Positions 53,101 through 59,285 of a stretch of DNA of 64,000 nt are shown one piece after another. The position numbers and the translations under genes are program-made. Origin of the DNA: Aquisphaera insulae (GTDB taxonomy: Bacteria; Planctomycetota; Planctomycetia; Isosphaerales; Isosphaeraceae); assembly GCF_011064615.1 (NCBI RefSeq), contig NZ_JAALJH010000034.1, forward strand, positions 26,613 through 90,612. The letters are read 5' to 3'. Below the pieces are notes generated by a model. That model was not told the DNA's origin. It saw only the letters and a list, made by a program, of their open reading frames with translations, and made no database searches. How positions within the stretch are numbered: position 1 is the stretch's first letter; each line of letters opens with the position of its first letter.

Positions 53101-55543
53101 TGAAGACGCCGACCGGACATCCGGCCAGCCGCGAGGCGACAAGCCCCGCGTCCTCCATGGCCTCCCAGGAGACCTCCAGGAGGAGGCGGTGTTGCGGGTC
53201 GATGAGCGCCGCCTCGCGCGGGGCGATGGCGAAGAAATCGGCGTCGAAGCCCGCCACGTCCTCCAGGAAGCCGCCGCGAGGCGGGATGCCGCGGGACTCC
53301 CCGATCGACTCCGGCCAGCGCGACGCCGGCACCGGGCCGATCGCGGCCCGCCCCTCGGACAGGAGCGACCAGAAGGCCGACGGATCGGCCGCGCCGGGGA
53401 ACCGGCAGCCGATCCCGATCACCGCGATCGGCTCTCGCGAGGGATCGCCCTTCGTCCCCTCCCCGGGGGCCGCCGGCGACGCCCCCGGCTCCTCCGCCAG
53501 GAACTCCGCGATCGCGTCGATTGTCGGATGATCGTAAATCAATAAAGGAGAGACGGAGCGGCCGAGCAGGCCGCCGAGGTCGCCGGCCAGGCCGACGGCC
53601 TCCACGGAGCCGAGGCCGAAGCTCGCGAGCGGTCGCGAGGTGTCGACCTCGCGAGGCTTCAGCCCGAGCGGCCGGGCGATCCGCTCCGCGAGCCAGCCGG
53701 CGATCTCGCGGCGCGAGCGGGCGGGCGGCGAGGGGGGCTCGTCGGTGGGGCCCTCGGCGGGCGTCGGCGGGGCGTCGGCGGCGGGGCGATCCCAGGCGGC
53801 GACGATCTCGAGGCCACCGTCCCGGAAGGCGTCGCGGCAGGCGCCGTGCTGGACCTTGCCGCTGGAGGTCTTCGGGAGGCTGAATGGCCGGATCAGTCGG
53901 ATGGCGCCCACCTCGACGTCGTGCTCTCGCGCGACGGCCTCGCGGATCGCGGCGAGGGGCTCGTCGGCCGACTCTCCGCGGCGGGCTCGCTCCACCTCCT
54001 GGACGATGACGAGCCGCTCCTCGCGGCCGATCTCGACGGAGAACGCGGCGCAGCCCCCGGCGCGGGCGGCGGGGTGGCAAGCCTCGACGGTCCGCTCGAT
54101 GTCCTGCGGGTAGAGGTTCCGCCCGCGGACGATGATCAGGTCCTTGATCCGGCCCGTGACGACGAGCTCGCCCCCGCGGAGGAAGCCGAGGTCCCCGGTG
54201 TGGAGGAACCGTTCCGTTGCGGCGTCCGGGACGCGGCCGCCGAAGGTGGCGGCCGACTCCTCGGGGCGGTTCCAGTATCCCTTCGCCACGCTCGGCCCCG
54301 CGACCAGGATCTCGCCGACGCGGCCCTCCTCGCAGGGGAGCCCCGAGTCGCGGTCGGCGATGACGACGCGGGCCCCCACGAGCGGGCCTCCGTGGCCGAC
54401 GAGCCGGCGCGAAGGGGCGCCGCCCGCGGGGTCCGACGCGCGGCCGCGGTCCAGCGCGTGGGCGTCGACCGTGACCGGCGCCCAGCTCGGCCCGACCGGG
54501 CGGCCGGCGACCAGCAGGGTGGACTCCGCCAGGCCGTAGCAGGGGAGGAAGGCCTCGCGGCGGAATCCGGCCGGCGCGAAGGCCGCGGCGAATCGCTCCA
54601 GGGTCTCGGCGCGGACGGGTTCCGCCCCATTGAACGCGACTCGCCAGCGGCTGAGGTCGAGCGCGGCCCGCTGCTCCGGCGTGGTCTTCTCGACGCAGAG
54701 GTCATAGGCGAAGTTGGGCCCGCCGCTGATCGCCGCGCCGGTCCGCGAGATGGCCTCCAGCCAGCGAATCGGCCGCTGGAGGAACGACACGGGGGAGAGC
54801 AGCGTGGAGCTGCCGCCGCAGTAGAGCGTCTGGAGGACCCCCCCGATGAGACCCATGTCGTGGAAGAGGGGGAGCCAGAAGACCCCGCGGTCCGCGTCGG
54901 TCGCCCCGAAGCAGGCGTTGATCAGGGCGGAGTTCGCCAGCAGGTTCCCGTGGGTGATCATCACCCCCTTGGGATCGGCCGTGGAGCCGGAGGTGTACTG
55001 GAGGAAGGCGAGCGAGTCGCTGCCGACCCGAGGGTCCTGCCAGCGAGCGGCGGCGTCCTCCGCGGAGCCGTCGGCGATCTCCTCGTCGGTGTAGAGGACC
55101 TCGCACCGGGACAGATCCGGGACGCCCTCGCGCCAGCGATCCGCCAGGCCCCGCTGCGAATCGCAGGTCAGGACGACGGCCGGCTCGGCGTCGGCCGCGA
55201 CGGATCGGAGCCGCGTCATGGGCCGGTTGAGCCGGGGCGGGTAGGCGGGCACGGCGATGACGCCGGCATGCAGGCAGCCGAAGAACCCGACGATGAACTC
55301 GAGGCCGGGCGGGAAGAGCAGGAGGGCCCGCGAGCCGGCGAGGCCCCGCTCCTGGAGCCTCGTCGCCAGGGCGCGGGAGCGGACCTGCAACTCCCGCCGG
55401 CTTAGCATGGCCGGGACGAGGCCCGGGCCGTCGGAGTCCGCCAGGAAGGAGAAGACGGTCCGATCCGGGGCTTCCGCCGCCCGGATGCTCTGGACTTCAA
55501 CGAAGCTATCTCGCGGCACGTCTGTCGCTGGGCTCGGCCTCAT
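44120..55543 (-). CDS. Hybrid FAAL-PKS-NRPS megasynthase (ACP-KS-AT-KR-ACP-C-A-PCP-C; predicted Orn module)
   Basis: 3807 residues. Fatty acyl-AMP ligase 1-590 (FLQYTSGSTADPKGVMITHGN, WLPLFHDMGLIGG); ACP Ser646; ketosynthase from about 702 with DTACSSS near 866 and VEAHGTGT; acyltransferase with GHSLGE Ser1317 and IAFHGP, favouring malonyl-CoA; no dehydratase; ketoreductase about 1828-2050 with TGGLGDLG and DYAAANGF; ACP Ser2143 (GLDSL). Condensation domain 1 has HHVVSDF near 2343, with F for the usual G. Adenylation domain (FTSGSTGRAKGV near 2832) pocket D-V-G-E-L-V-S-I-D-K fits a known Orn code at 8 of 10. PCP Ser3239 (ELGIDSILG). Final condensation domain has LTPVQEGILF and HHVVADG near 3450. 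Product so far: beta-hydroxyacyl-Orn. It begins 3 bases after the mbtH stop. Confidence 0.93.
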   Translation of the reverse strand: MRPSPATDVPRDSFVEVQSIRAAEAPDRTVFSFLADSDGPGLVPAMLSRRELQVRSRALATRLQERGLAGSRALLLFPPGLEFIVGFFGCLHAGVIAVPAYPPRLNRPMTRLRSVAADAEPAVVLTCDSQRGLADRWREGVPDLSRCEVLYTDEEIADGSAEDAAARWQDPRVGSDSLAFLQYTSGSTADPKGVMITHGNLLANSALINACFGATDADRGVFWLPLFHDMGLIGGVLQTLYCGGSSTLLSPVSFLQRPIRWLEAISRTGAAISGGPNFAYDLCVEKTTPEQRAALDLSRWRVAFNGAEPVRAETLERFAAAFAPAGFRREAFLPCYGLAESTLLVAGRPVGPSWAPVTVDAHALDRGRASDPAGGAPSRRLVGHGGPLVGARVVIADRDSGLPCEEGRVGEILVAGPSVAKGYWNRPEESAATFGGRVPDAATERFLHTGDLGFLRGGELVVTGRIKDLIIVRGRNLYPQDIERTVEACHPAARAGGCAAFSVEIGREERLVIVQEVERARRGESADEPLAAIREAVAREHDVEVGAIRLIRPFSLPKTSSGKVQHGACRDAFRDGGLEIVAAWDRPAADAPPTPAEGPTDEPPSPPARSRREIAGWLAERIARPLGLKPREVDTSRPLASFGLGSVEAVGLAGDLGGLLGRSVSPLLIYDHPTIDAIAEFLAEEPGASPAAPGEGTKGDPSREPIAVIGIGCRFPGAADPSAFWSLLSEGRAAIGPVPASRWPESIGESRGIPPRGGFLEDVAGFDADFFAIAPREAALIDPQHRLLLEVSWEAMEDAGLVASRLAGCPVGVFMGVATNDYAQIQARRGSAADAYRVTGGAGSIAANRLSYAFDFRGPSLAIDTACSSSLVAVQLACKSLREGESTLALAGGVNLVLSPEVAENFARLGFLAPDGRCKAFDAKADGYVRGEGAGVVVLKPLSKAIADGDPIHAVIRGGAVNQDGRTNGLTAPSGAAQEAVLRAAYRDAGITPGDISYVEAHGTGTLLGDPIEAAALGAVLAEGRAPGRPCAIGSVKTNVGHLEAAAGVAGLIKAVLALRNRSIPPSLNFDEPNPYIPFDALGLRVPTAAEPWPAGDGPRLAGVSSFGFGGTNAHIVLEAPPSIAERVASGSDSGPVVVPLSARSPESLRSLAKVLGDRLADPDAPSLADVAATMASHRDHHDHRAAIVASDRASLLEGIDALLAGKARSGVSKGRRPSHGRPSVAFVFSGQGGMWPGAGRSLASAEPAFRDALEACDHALTQHGNGSLHGVFFGHEDLPSRGDPALDQPLQFALQVALAALWKSRGIEPDVVVGHSLGEVAAAHVAGILSLEDAARIVVHRGRSMRQAAGHGRMIAAAIDAAEARERLAGRGGSLALAAINGPRSVSISGDPEAIDALAAELRAGSRAARSVDVSIAFHGPQMDGPRALLEKALAGLAPRDATTRFVSTVTAGDLRGPDLDARYWGRNVREPVLFEPALRLLSAEGFRIAVEIGAHPIHAAGIAATLSDKDEQGRPLVVESMRRGDDRGMAMLEAVADLYAAGCDLDWERLAPPGRLVSLPTYPWSRSDYWLEDEPEPLPAASSSNGRSTNGHVTNGHGRIMAYAPAGGRPTNGAGSKLLHRIRWESIATSPSSPTDLAGHWLVLGGKSHEIARRIGRRIEDAGGSWEACESLDDVDHPCRGVIDVRPLGLAQANSLDAIEEGHRLLLGGLLDLVRVLGRSDDSQKPRLWIVTRGAQRVFADDAAPDLVQAPLWGFGRSLALEMPRIWGGLIDLDPGEPMDPDSLIAALRATAAQDAVAVRGGRHLAARLEAIDADSMHADGLAIRPSGTYLITGGLGDLGLAVARDLVGRGARRLVLLGRSPIPPRSAWESLPAGDPSSARVAAIRAFEEQGATVVTAAVDAADRPAMAALLDDLARSFPPIRGVVHAAGVIRPRPAFEIDEGALLETLRPKVAGGWNLHELTRDLDLDFFVLFSSVASLWGSPKQVDYAAANGFLDALAEARRASGRPALSIQWGPWGEVGMASREGRNAALALLGLKPLAAASALEALDRLAGGPLALAAVVDADWTRLKDLHSGDGRNRLLERMAGGTPANDHSRNGKACAGDRPLIERVQRQLAAVLRTTPEKVDPDKTLTMLGLDSLTALEVKAGLEADLGIILPLSLLLQGSTVRELSGAVEPLLSGVVGDAPAESRADGEAHAEIAATATPTLSFGQQMVWYAHQFAEGARAYNIGGAGRVRGPVDLAAFRRALRRMIAQHEALRTAFDDSRGAPEVRVLDPEQVLAAESSWFLAEDARGTGEAGIRPRIDELASRPFDLARGPLFRVHLLELGDEDHAILVTFHHVVSDFWSLAVFVDELGRLYAEEREGEGAAAGTAWLPPIAHGYADFVRWQHAWLNGPSGRKSWAYWSRQLGGPLPVIDLPADRPRPAVRSQRGATLHLALDPERTAALVHLGQSRGCSLYVTILAAFQVLLSRYCGQDDVIVGSPVSGRTRPDWERLIGYFVNLLPMRGDLSGNPTFEELLARLRRVVAEGLEHQDFPFSQLAARLQPRPDLSRSPLFQVMYIHQRAHRLEESGLTPFSLGADGLEMNVHGLPVESLATDRHAALFDLTLTTAMHGDRLALSLEYATDLFEADTAGRMGEGLLSLLKDIASDPSRRIADLDVVGEVQRARLVAAPAEAELPAPSHATIHERFEAQAALTPDAPALIAAEETLTYRELDRRADLVARRLIARGIGPEDVVGLLVASWPARIVGLVGVLKAGGAYLPLDPDLPAERRSAMIEDARASIVLTDLPPERIDGAAGRGWLELDGADEPETDRPVREPSGGNLAYVLFTSGSTGRAKGVMVSHASLLAAGDAWASAYRLRQEPLRHLQAAAFSFDVFTGDWVRALTTGGTLVACPRDVLLDPRALADLIRRERINCLELVPAVAEALARQLQEEGQGLDSVRLLAVGSDMLRGRLYRTLVELVGPGGRVVNSYGLTEATIDSTYFEGSRFEDEEDGRVPIGRPFARTRAYVLDARMDPVPVGVVGELYLGGPGVARGYVGAPGLTAWRFVPDPFGEVPGARLYRTGDVVRWRPDGNLDFLARADRQLKINGVRIEPAEVEEMILAHPAVRQAVVEARDASRGRRRLVGYVTLDGPLDDRPAPGDLRGWLRRRLPEAMVPAAVVILGEFPLSANGKIDRRALPDPTPEAADAEGYVPPRTEAEATLARIAAGLLETDRVGVGDNVFELGIDSILGIQLIARARGEGLSLSPADLFRYPTIAELAAAPGILPDPSGTEVERFDPTEPFALVPDRPLRERLAAGGRAEDAFPLTPVQEGILFQAMASPGAGLYAEQLVCRLDGTLDEATFREAWRCVVAHHPALRSSIAAAPDGRHYLVVHEAPIDVPFATEDLRGVREADVESRIAAFLEADQSRGFDAESPPLMRLTLFRIEDAAYRLVWTIHHVVADGWSLGILLRDAIAAYGSLGRGELPALEANRPFRDYIAWQDGRHPEGAEPFWRETLRGVRGPTPLGLDGGRGGSRHGLVAGPMEEIRHLLPPSVARGLNAVARAGQVTLNTVIQGAWALVLSRYGCRNDVVFGVTVAGRPAELPGVESMVGVFINTLPLRVPVDEDAWLLPWLQGIQRRAAALRPFEALPLSTIHGWSEVSPELPLFESLLIVQNLPLSGLLDREAGRLGIRSAHYRERTHYPITITVVPGTELDVKVGFDAGRFEREAVACLLNQFARLLESIAADPERRLGACTLAADHFGEPESARWDLGGYDRDGGAGFDALDIDIDGLSEQELDALISELGPASRDEI

Positions 55544-55546
55544 GAA

Positions 55547-55759
55547 TCAGCTTGCCTCGTCCATCCGCTTGCGGAGGCTCAGCGGGCGCATGTCGGTCCA
55601 TACCTCCTCGATGTGGGCCAGGCACTCGTCCTTGGTGCCGGACTTGCCGACCTCTTTCCAGCCCGGGGGCAGCTCGCGGTCGACGAACCAGATCGAGTAT
55701 TGCTCCTCGTGGTTGGAGACCACGCGGTAGGTCATTTCTTCCCTGTCCTCGAGCGGCAT
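55547..55759 (-). CDS. mbtH: MbtH-like NRPS chaperone
   Basis: 70 residues. It contains the family signature NHEEQYSIW, PPGWKEVGKSGTK, CLAHIEEVWTDMRPLSLR. MbtH-like proteins bind adenylation domains and are often needed for their solubility and activity. The start MPLEDREE at 55759 fits family N termini; ATG at 55735 has a better-placed AGGGA but would shorten the N terminus by 8 residues. The usual Trp-Pro after SIW is Phe-Val here (SIWFVD). It is the first gene of the NRPS operon and its stop lies 3 bases before the megasynthase start. Confidence 0.93.
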   Translation of the reverse strand: MPLEDREEMTYRVVSNHEEQYSIWFVDRELPPGWKEVGKSGTKDECLAHIEEVWTDMRPLSLRKRMDEAS

Positions 55760-56354
55760 TGGCGGCTTCGCTCCCTTCGACCGCGGACGCGTGCGGAGGC
55801 TCATGGCGGCCCCGCCGGCCCTCGGTCCCATGGATCTCATCGATTGGCAAGTCGTCGGTGGACCTGGAGTGCGTCGGGGGGTGGTTGCGGCGTCCGACCA
55901 TCGCTCGCGACGACCAGGCGAGTCGGGCCCATCTCGATGCTCAAGAGGAGTGCGGCGAGGGATCAGGACGCCGGGTGGGGCGGGAGACATCCTGCCTCGA
56001 ACTCAGAATGCCCACGGCATGAGCTCGCCACGACTTTTCTTGGCCCATTCGTATGTCTCGAATCCAGGATAAACACTTCACTGCACCCAAGGCAAGGAGA
56101 TAGCCCCTACAGGTCCCTTACCTCATCCAGTCTCTGTGACTGGAACAAGTTGCATGCCGATGTCGACCGAAACGGGTTCATGCATGCGTCTACGGGACAG
56201 AATCTCCTGGTTATGGGACAGTTCTCGGAAACCCTGGGGTTATAGGTAATCTATTTCGAGTCGAATAGCCAGGGTGTTCTGGTCGTGCGCGTCCGGCCGG
56301 GCCGGGGGCATGCCGGCGGGTTCCGGAAGGCTGGGCTGAGTCGAAAGGCCCGGA
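55760..56354. other. Upstream region of the NRPS operon, about 595 bp
   Basis: Lower GC than its surroundings in 56020-56265. It should contain the minus-strand promoter of the NRPS operon and the end of the cytochrome gene is at its right edge. I see a TCCAGTC/GACTGGA inverted repeat but no clear -35/-10, and no regulator gene. Confidence 0.55.
56126..56144. promoter_or_regulatory. Inverted repeat upstream of the NRPS operon
   Basis: TCCAGTC (56126-56132) and GACTGGA (56138-56144) around TCTGT: a perfect 7-base inverted repeat, about 370 bases before mbtH. It could be an operator or a small hairpin. Confidence 0.35.
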
Positions 56355-58808
56355 TCAGGGTTGGAGTCGGTTCAGCTCCGCGGCGATGGCCGCCCTGGAT
56401 TCTGAGGCCAGGCCGGGGTTGACGGTGGCATCGCGATAGAGCTTGACGGCGGCGCCGCGGTCGCCCCGTTGCTCGTGGATGCGGCCGAGGCCGAGGATGG
56501 CCGAGCCATCCAGGGGATGGGCGGCCAGCCAGCTCTGCAACGTCGCCGCGGCGGCGGGCAGCTCGCCCGCGGCCTGCTGATAGAACGCCAGCGCATGGGC
56601 ATATTTGGCCGACGTGGGCTCGATTTCGAGCGCCCTGCGGCACCATCGGACGCCCTCGGACTTGTTCTTCGCCCCGTCGAGGACGCCCAGGTTGTAGGCG
56701 GCCGCGGCCATGCGCGGGTCCTTCTCGAGCGCCGCGAGGAGCGACTTGCGGGCCTCCGCCGGCCGATCCATCTCGGCCAGGAGCAGGCCCAGGTTGAAGA
56801 GGGCCGAGGGGTTGCCGGGCTCCGCCTCGAGCGCCCGGCGGAGGACGGCCTCGGCGCGGTCGGGCTGGCGGAGGTTGCTGTAGGCCAGGGACGCATTCAC
56901 GAGCGGGCCGATGACCCGGGGCTCGAGTTTGGACGCGATCTCGAACTCGCGGGCCGCGCGGTCGAAGCCGCCCCGTTCCATCTCGAAATTGCCGAGGTTG
57001 GCGTGCGAGGCCCAGTCATCCGGGCGGGCGTCCATGGACGCGAGGAACTCCCGCACGGCCGCGTCGCGTGCGGCCCGATCCGCGGCATCGGCGATGGCGT
57101 CGTCGGGGACGCCGGCCAGCGACTGGGCGGCGCGGATGCGGACCAGTCGCGAGGGGTCGCGAACGGCCTTCAGCAGCGCGGTCGCGGTCTCCTGCGAGAG
57201 GAGGCCCGTCATCCCCGCCGCGGCCCGCGCGCGGACCAGTGGAGACGGGTCGTCGAGCGCCTTCATGAAGGCGCCGGCCCGCGCCGAGGGATCGACCGGG
57301 GCTCCGTGGAGGAAGCCCAGCAGCGAGGCTTTCCAGACCGAATCCGCCCCGGGGTCGACGACCCCGGCCAGCATCGCCGGCAGCTCCTCCCAGCGGTCGT
57401 GGCGGGCGGCGTCGAGGAGCTTCGCGGTCTTCAGGACCGGGGCCTGGTAGTCGCGCGGATACCATTCGCGGACCAGCTTGTCGGCCCAGGCGGCGTCCTT
57501 GTCCTTGTGGCAGAGGTTGCACGCGTTGGGGGACTTGAAGGCGAGGGTCGTCGCCGGGGTCGGAGGCCGCATCGAATGATCGGTCCGGCCCATGGCCGCG
57601 AATCGGGTCGTCGGCATGTGGCAGGAGACGCAGCGGTTGCCCTCGGAGCCCTTCGCGTGACGCCCGTGCGGGATCGGGTCGTCCACCAGCTTCTGGTGGC
57701 ACGGGAGGCACGACCGGTCCGATTCCGCCATCTCGAATCGGGGCCGGCCGCTGCCGGTGTGGCAATGATTGCAGTCGAGCTTCCCGGCCTTCGCGCACGG
57801 GCTGCCGAGCCAGGACGTGAACGTGTAGTTCTCCCCCAGGTCGCGGCCGTCCGGGTAGTAGTCCGGGCTCTCGAACGTGACGAGGTCGTAGTGGTCGAAG
57901 AAGGCTTCGCCGGGGGCGAACGTGGTGGACATGGGGACCATCTTGGCGTGGCAGGTCGCGCACATGTCGTTCATCTGAGAGGGGGAGAACTCCTTGGTGC
58001 GGACGATCCTGAGGTCCTTGGACGTGCGTCCGGCGGGCTTCTCCTCGGTCATCACCCGGACGTGCTCGGCGGCCGGGCCGTGGCAGGACTCGCAACTGAT
58101 GCCCGCCTCCGCCCAGGTCGTCCGGTAGGTGTCCGTGGCCAGGTCGTAATTGGTCGCGAGCTGGCTGACGTGGCAGTTGAAGCAGGTCGTGTTGAACGTG
58201 AACATCCGGTCGGTCCAGTGGAGCGCGGAATCGGTCCGGTCGGGGAAATGGCGGACGCCGCTGGCGGCCGTGTCGTACCAGCTCTTCTTGTTCACGTCGT
58301 AGGCGACGGGCAGGACCTGGAGCCGGCCGCGGCCCATCGGGGTGAGGAAGTAGTACGCGTTCTTCCCCCCGAGCACGTGCTCGATCGGGAGTTCCTTCGC
58401 GGCCGCCCCTTCCCCCTCGCGGACCGATCCCTTCCCTGCGGCGACCTCGGCGCGATAGGGCTTCCCCTCGATCACCACGGGCTGGACCTGGCCGGTCAGC
58501 TCCTTGCGGGCGAAGTCCGGCGTGTAGGGCTGCATCGCCAGCCCGTGCCGCGAGGTCGCCCAGAGGGAATGGAAATGCTGGTGGCAGTCGATGCAGGCGG
58601 CCGACCCGGCGAAGGCCGTGTTCACGGCCTTCGCCGCGGGCTGAGCCTTCGTCTCCCGCGATCCGGCGTGGGAATCCTCAGGAGGAGCGGGGGCCGGGCT
58701 CGTCCGCTGCCCGCAGCCGGCCGCGGCCATCGTCACCAGCACGAGGCCCGCGACCAGCCCGCTGATCCCCCGCCCCGCACGAGCGATGCGCACCCTTCGA
58801 TTTCCCAC
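56355..58808 (-). CDS. Octahaem cytochrome c lipoprotein with HEAT and TPR repeats
   Basis: 817 residues from a GTG with AGGA about 9 bases upstream. Signal with lipobox AAAGC (Cys32). Eight CXXCH haem sites lie between residue 72 and about 430: CIDCH, CFNCH, CESCH, CATCH, CNHCH, CLPCH, CVSCH and CNLCH. The layout resembles cytochrome c554/paired-CXXCH proteins. HEAT-like repeats follow (SPLVRARAAAGMTGLL, SRLVRIRAAQSLAGV), then TPR units (WASHANLGNFEMERGG, PSALFNLGLLLAEMDRP, AAYNLGVLDG). Probably an electron-transfer or redox scaffold at the periplasmic face. Its right neighbour is divergent. Confidence 0.9.
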   Translation of the reverse strand: MGNRRVRIARAGRGISGLVAGLVLVTMAAAGCGQRTSPAPAPPEDSHAGSRETKAQPAAKAVNTAFAGSAACIDCHQHFHSLWATSRHGLAMQPYTPDFARKELTGQVQPVVIEGKPYRAEVAAGKGSVREGEGAAAKELPIEHVLGGKNAYYFLTPMGRGRLQVLPVAYDVNKKSWYDTAASGVRHFPDRTDSALHWTDRMFTFNTTCFNCHVSQLATNYDLATDTYRTTWAEAGISCESCHGPAAEHVRVMTEEKPAGRTSKDLRIVRTKEFSPSQMNDMCATCHAKMVPMSTTFAPGEAFFDHYDLVTFESPDYYPDGRDLGENYTFTSWLGSPCAKAGKLDCNHCHTGSGRPRFEMAESDRSCLPCHQKLVDDPIPHGRHAKGSEGNRCVSCHMPTTRFAAMGRTDHSMRPPTPATTLAFKSPNACNLCHKDKDAAWADKLVREWYPRDYQAPVLKTAKLLDAARHDRWEELPAMLAGVVDPGADSVWKASLLGFLHGAPVDPSARAGAFMKALDDPSPLVRARAAAGMTGLLSQETATALLKAVRDPSRLVRIRAAQSLAGVPDDAIADAADRAARDAAVREFLASMDARPDDWASHANLGNFEMERGGFDRAAREFEIASKLEPRVIGPLVNASLAYSNLRQPDRAEAVLRRALEAEPGNPSALFNLGLLLAEMDRPAEARKSLLAALEKDPRMAAAAYNLGVLDGAKNKSEGVRWCRRALEIEPTSAKYAHALAFYQQAAGELPAAAATLQSWLAAHPLDGSAILGLGRIHEQRGDRGAAVKLYRDATVNPGLASESRAAIAAELNRLQP

Positions 58809-59045
58809 GGCAATGATCCTGCTTGCAGGCCCTTGGGATCCTCCACGACATGGCCCCCAATCATCGCCTGTGGGAGTCGCAGAAGCAATCCATATTAACT
58901 CTATAGAAATTGTGTTGTTTCGCCTTGACCGGTGCCGATGACGTTGTCATACTCGCGGCGGTTGATGCGAAAGGTGAAGGACGGTGGCCCGGCCTGTCGT
59001 GCAGGCCGGCGGTGCCCTCGTTCCGACGTCTGTCGGGTGGAAGCC

Positions 59046-59231
59046 ATGGAGACCAGGTTGCTCGCGAATGGCCAGGGGCAAAAGGGCCCTCATCCCGGCC
59101 GCCCTGCTGATGTCGACCTGGAGCGGGTCCGCAAGGCACTCCATGGGATCCGCTTCGGCGAGGTCCGGGTCATCGTCCAGGATGGGGTGGTCGTTCAGAT
59201 CGAACGGATCGAGAAAGAGCGGCTCCGCTGA
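59046..59231 (+). CDS. YezD-like (DUF2292) small protein
   Basis: 61 residues from the ATG at 59046, preceded by GGTGGAAG. The C-terminal part, LHGIRFGEVRVIVQDGVVVQIERIEK, matches the DUF2292/YezD pattern (FG.V...VQDG..VQIE..EK). In Bacillus, YezD belongs to sulfur-responsive genes, and DUF2292 genes are often found beside sulfate or sulfonate uptake genes. Here it sits 54 bases before a sulfatase gene on the same strand. Molecular function unknown. Confidence 0.78.
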   Translation: METRLLANGQGQKGPHPGRPADVDLERVRKALHGIRFGEVRVIVQDGVVVQIERIEKERLR

Positions 59232-59285
59232 GCGAGGATCGCGCGACGCCGACTCCGTATTGAGATGTGAGAGGAGACAACGGAG

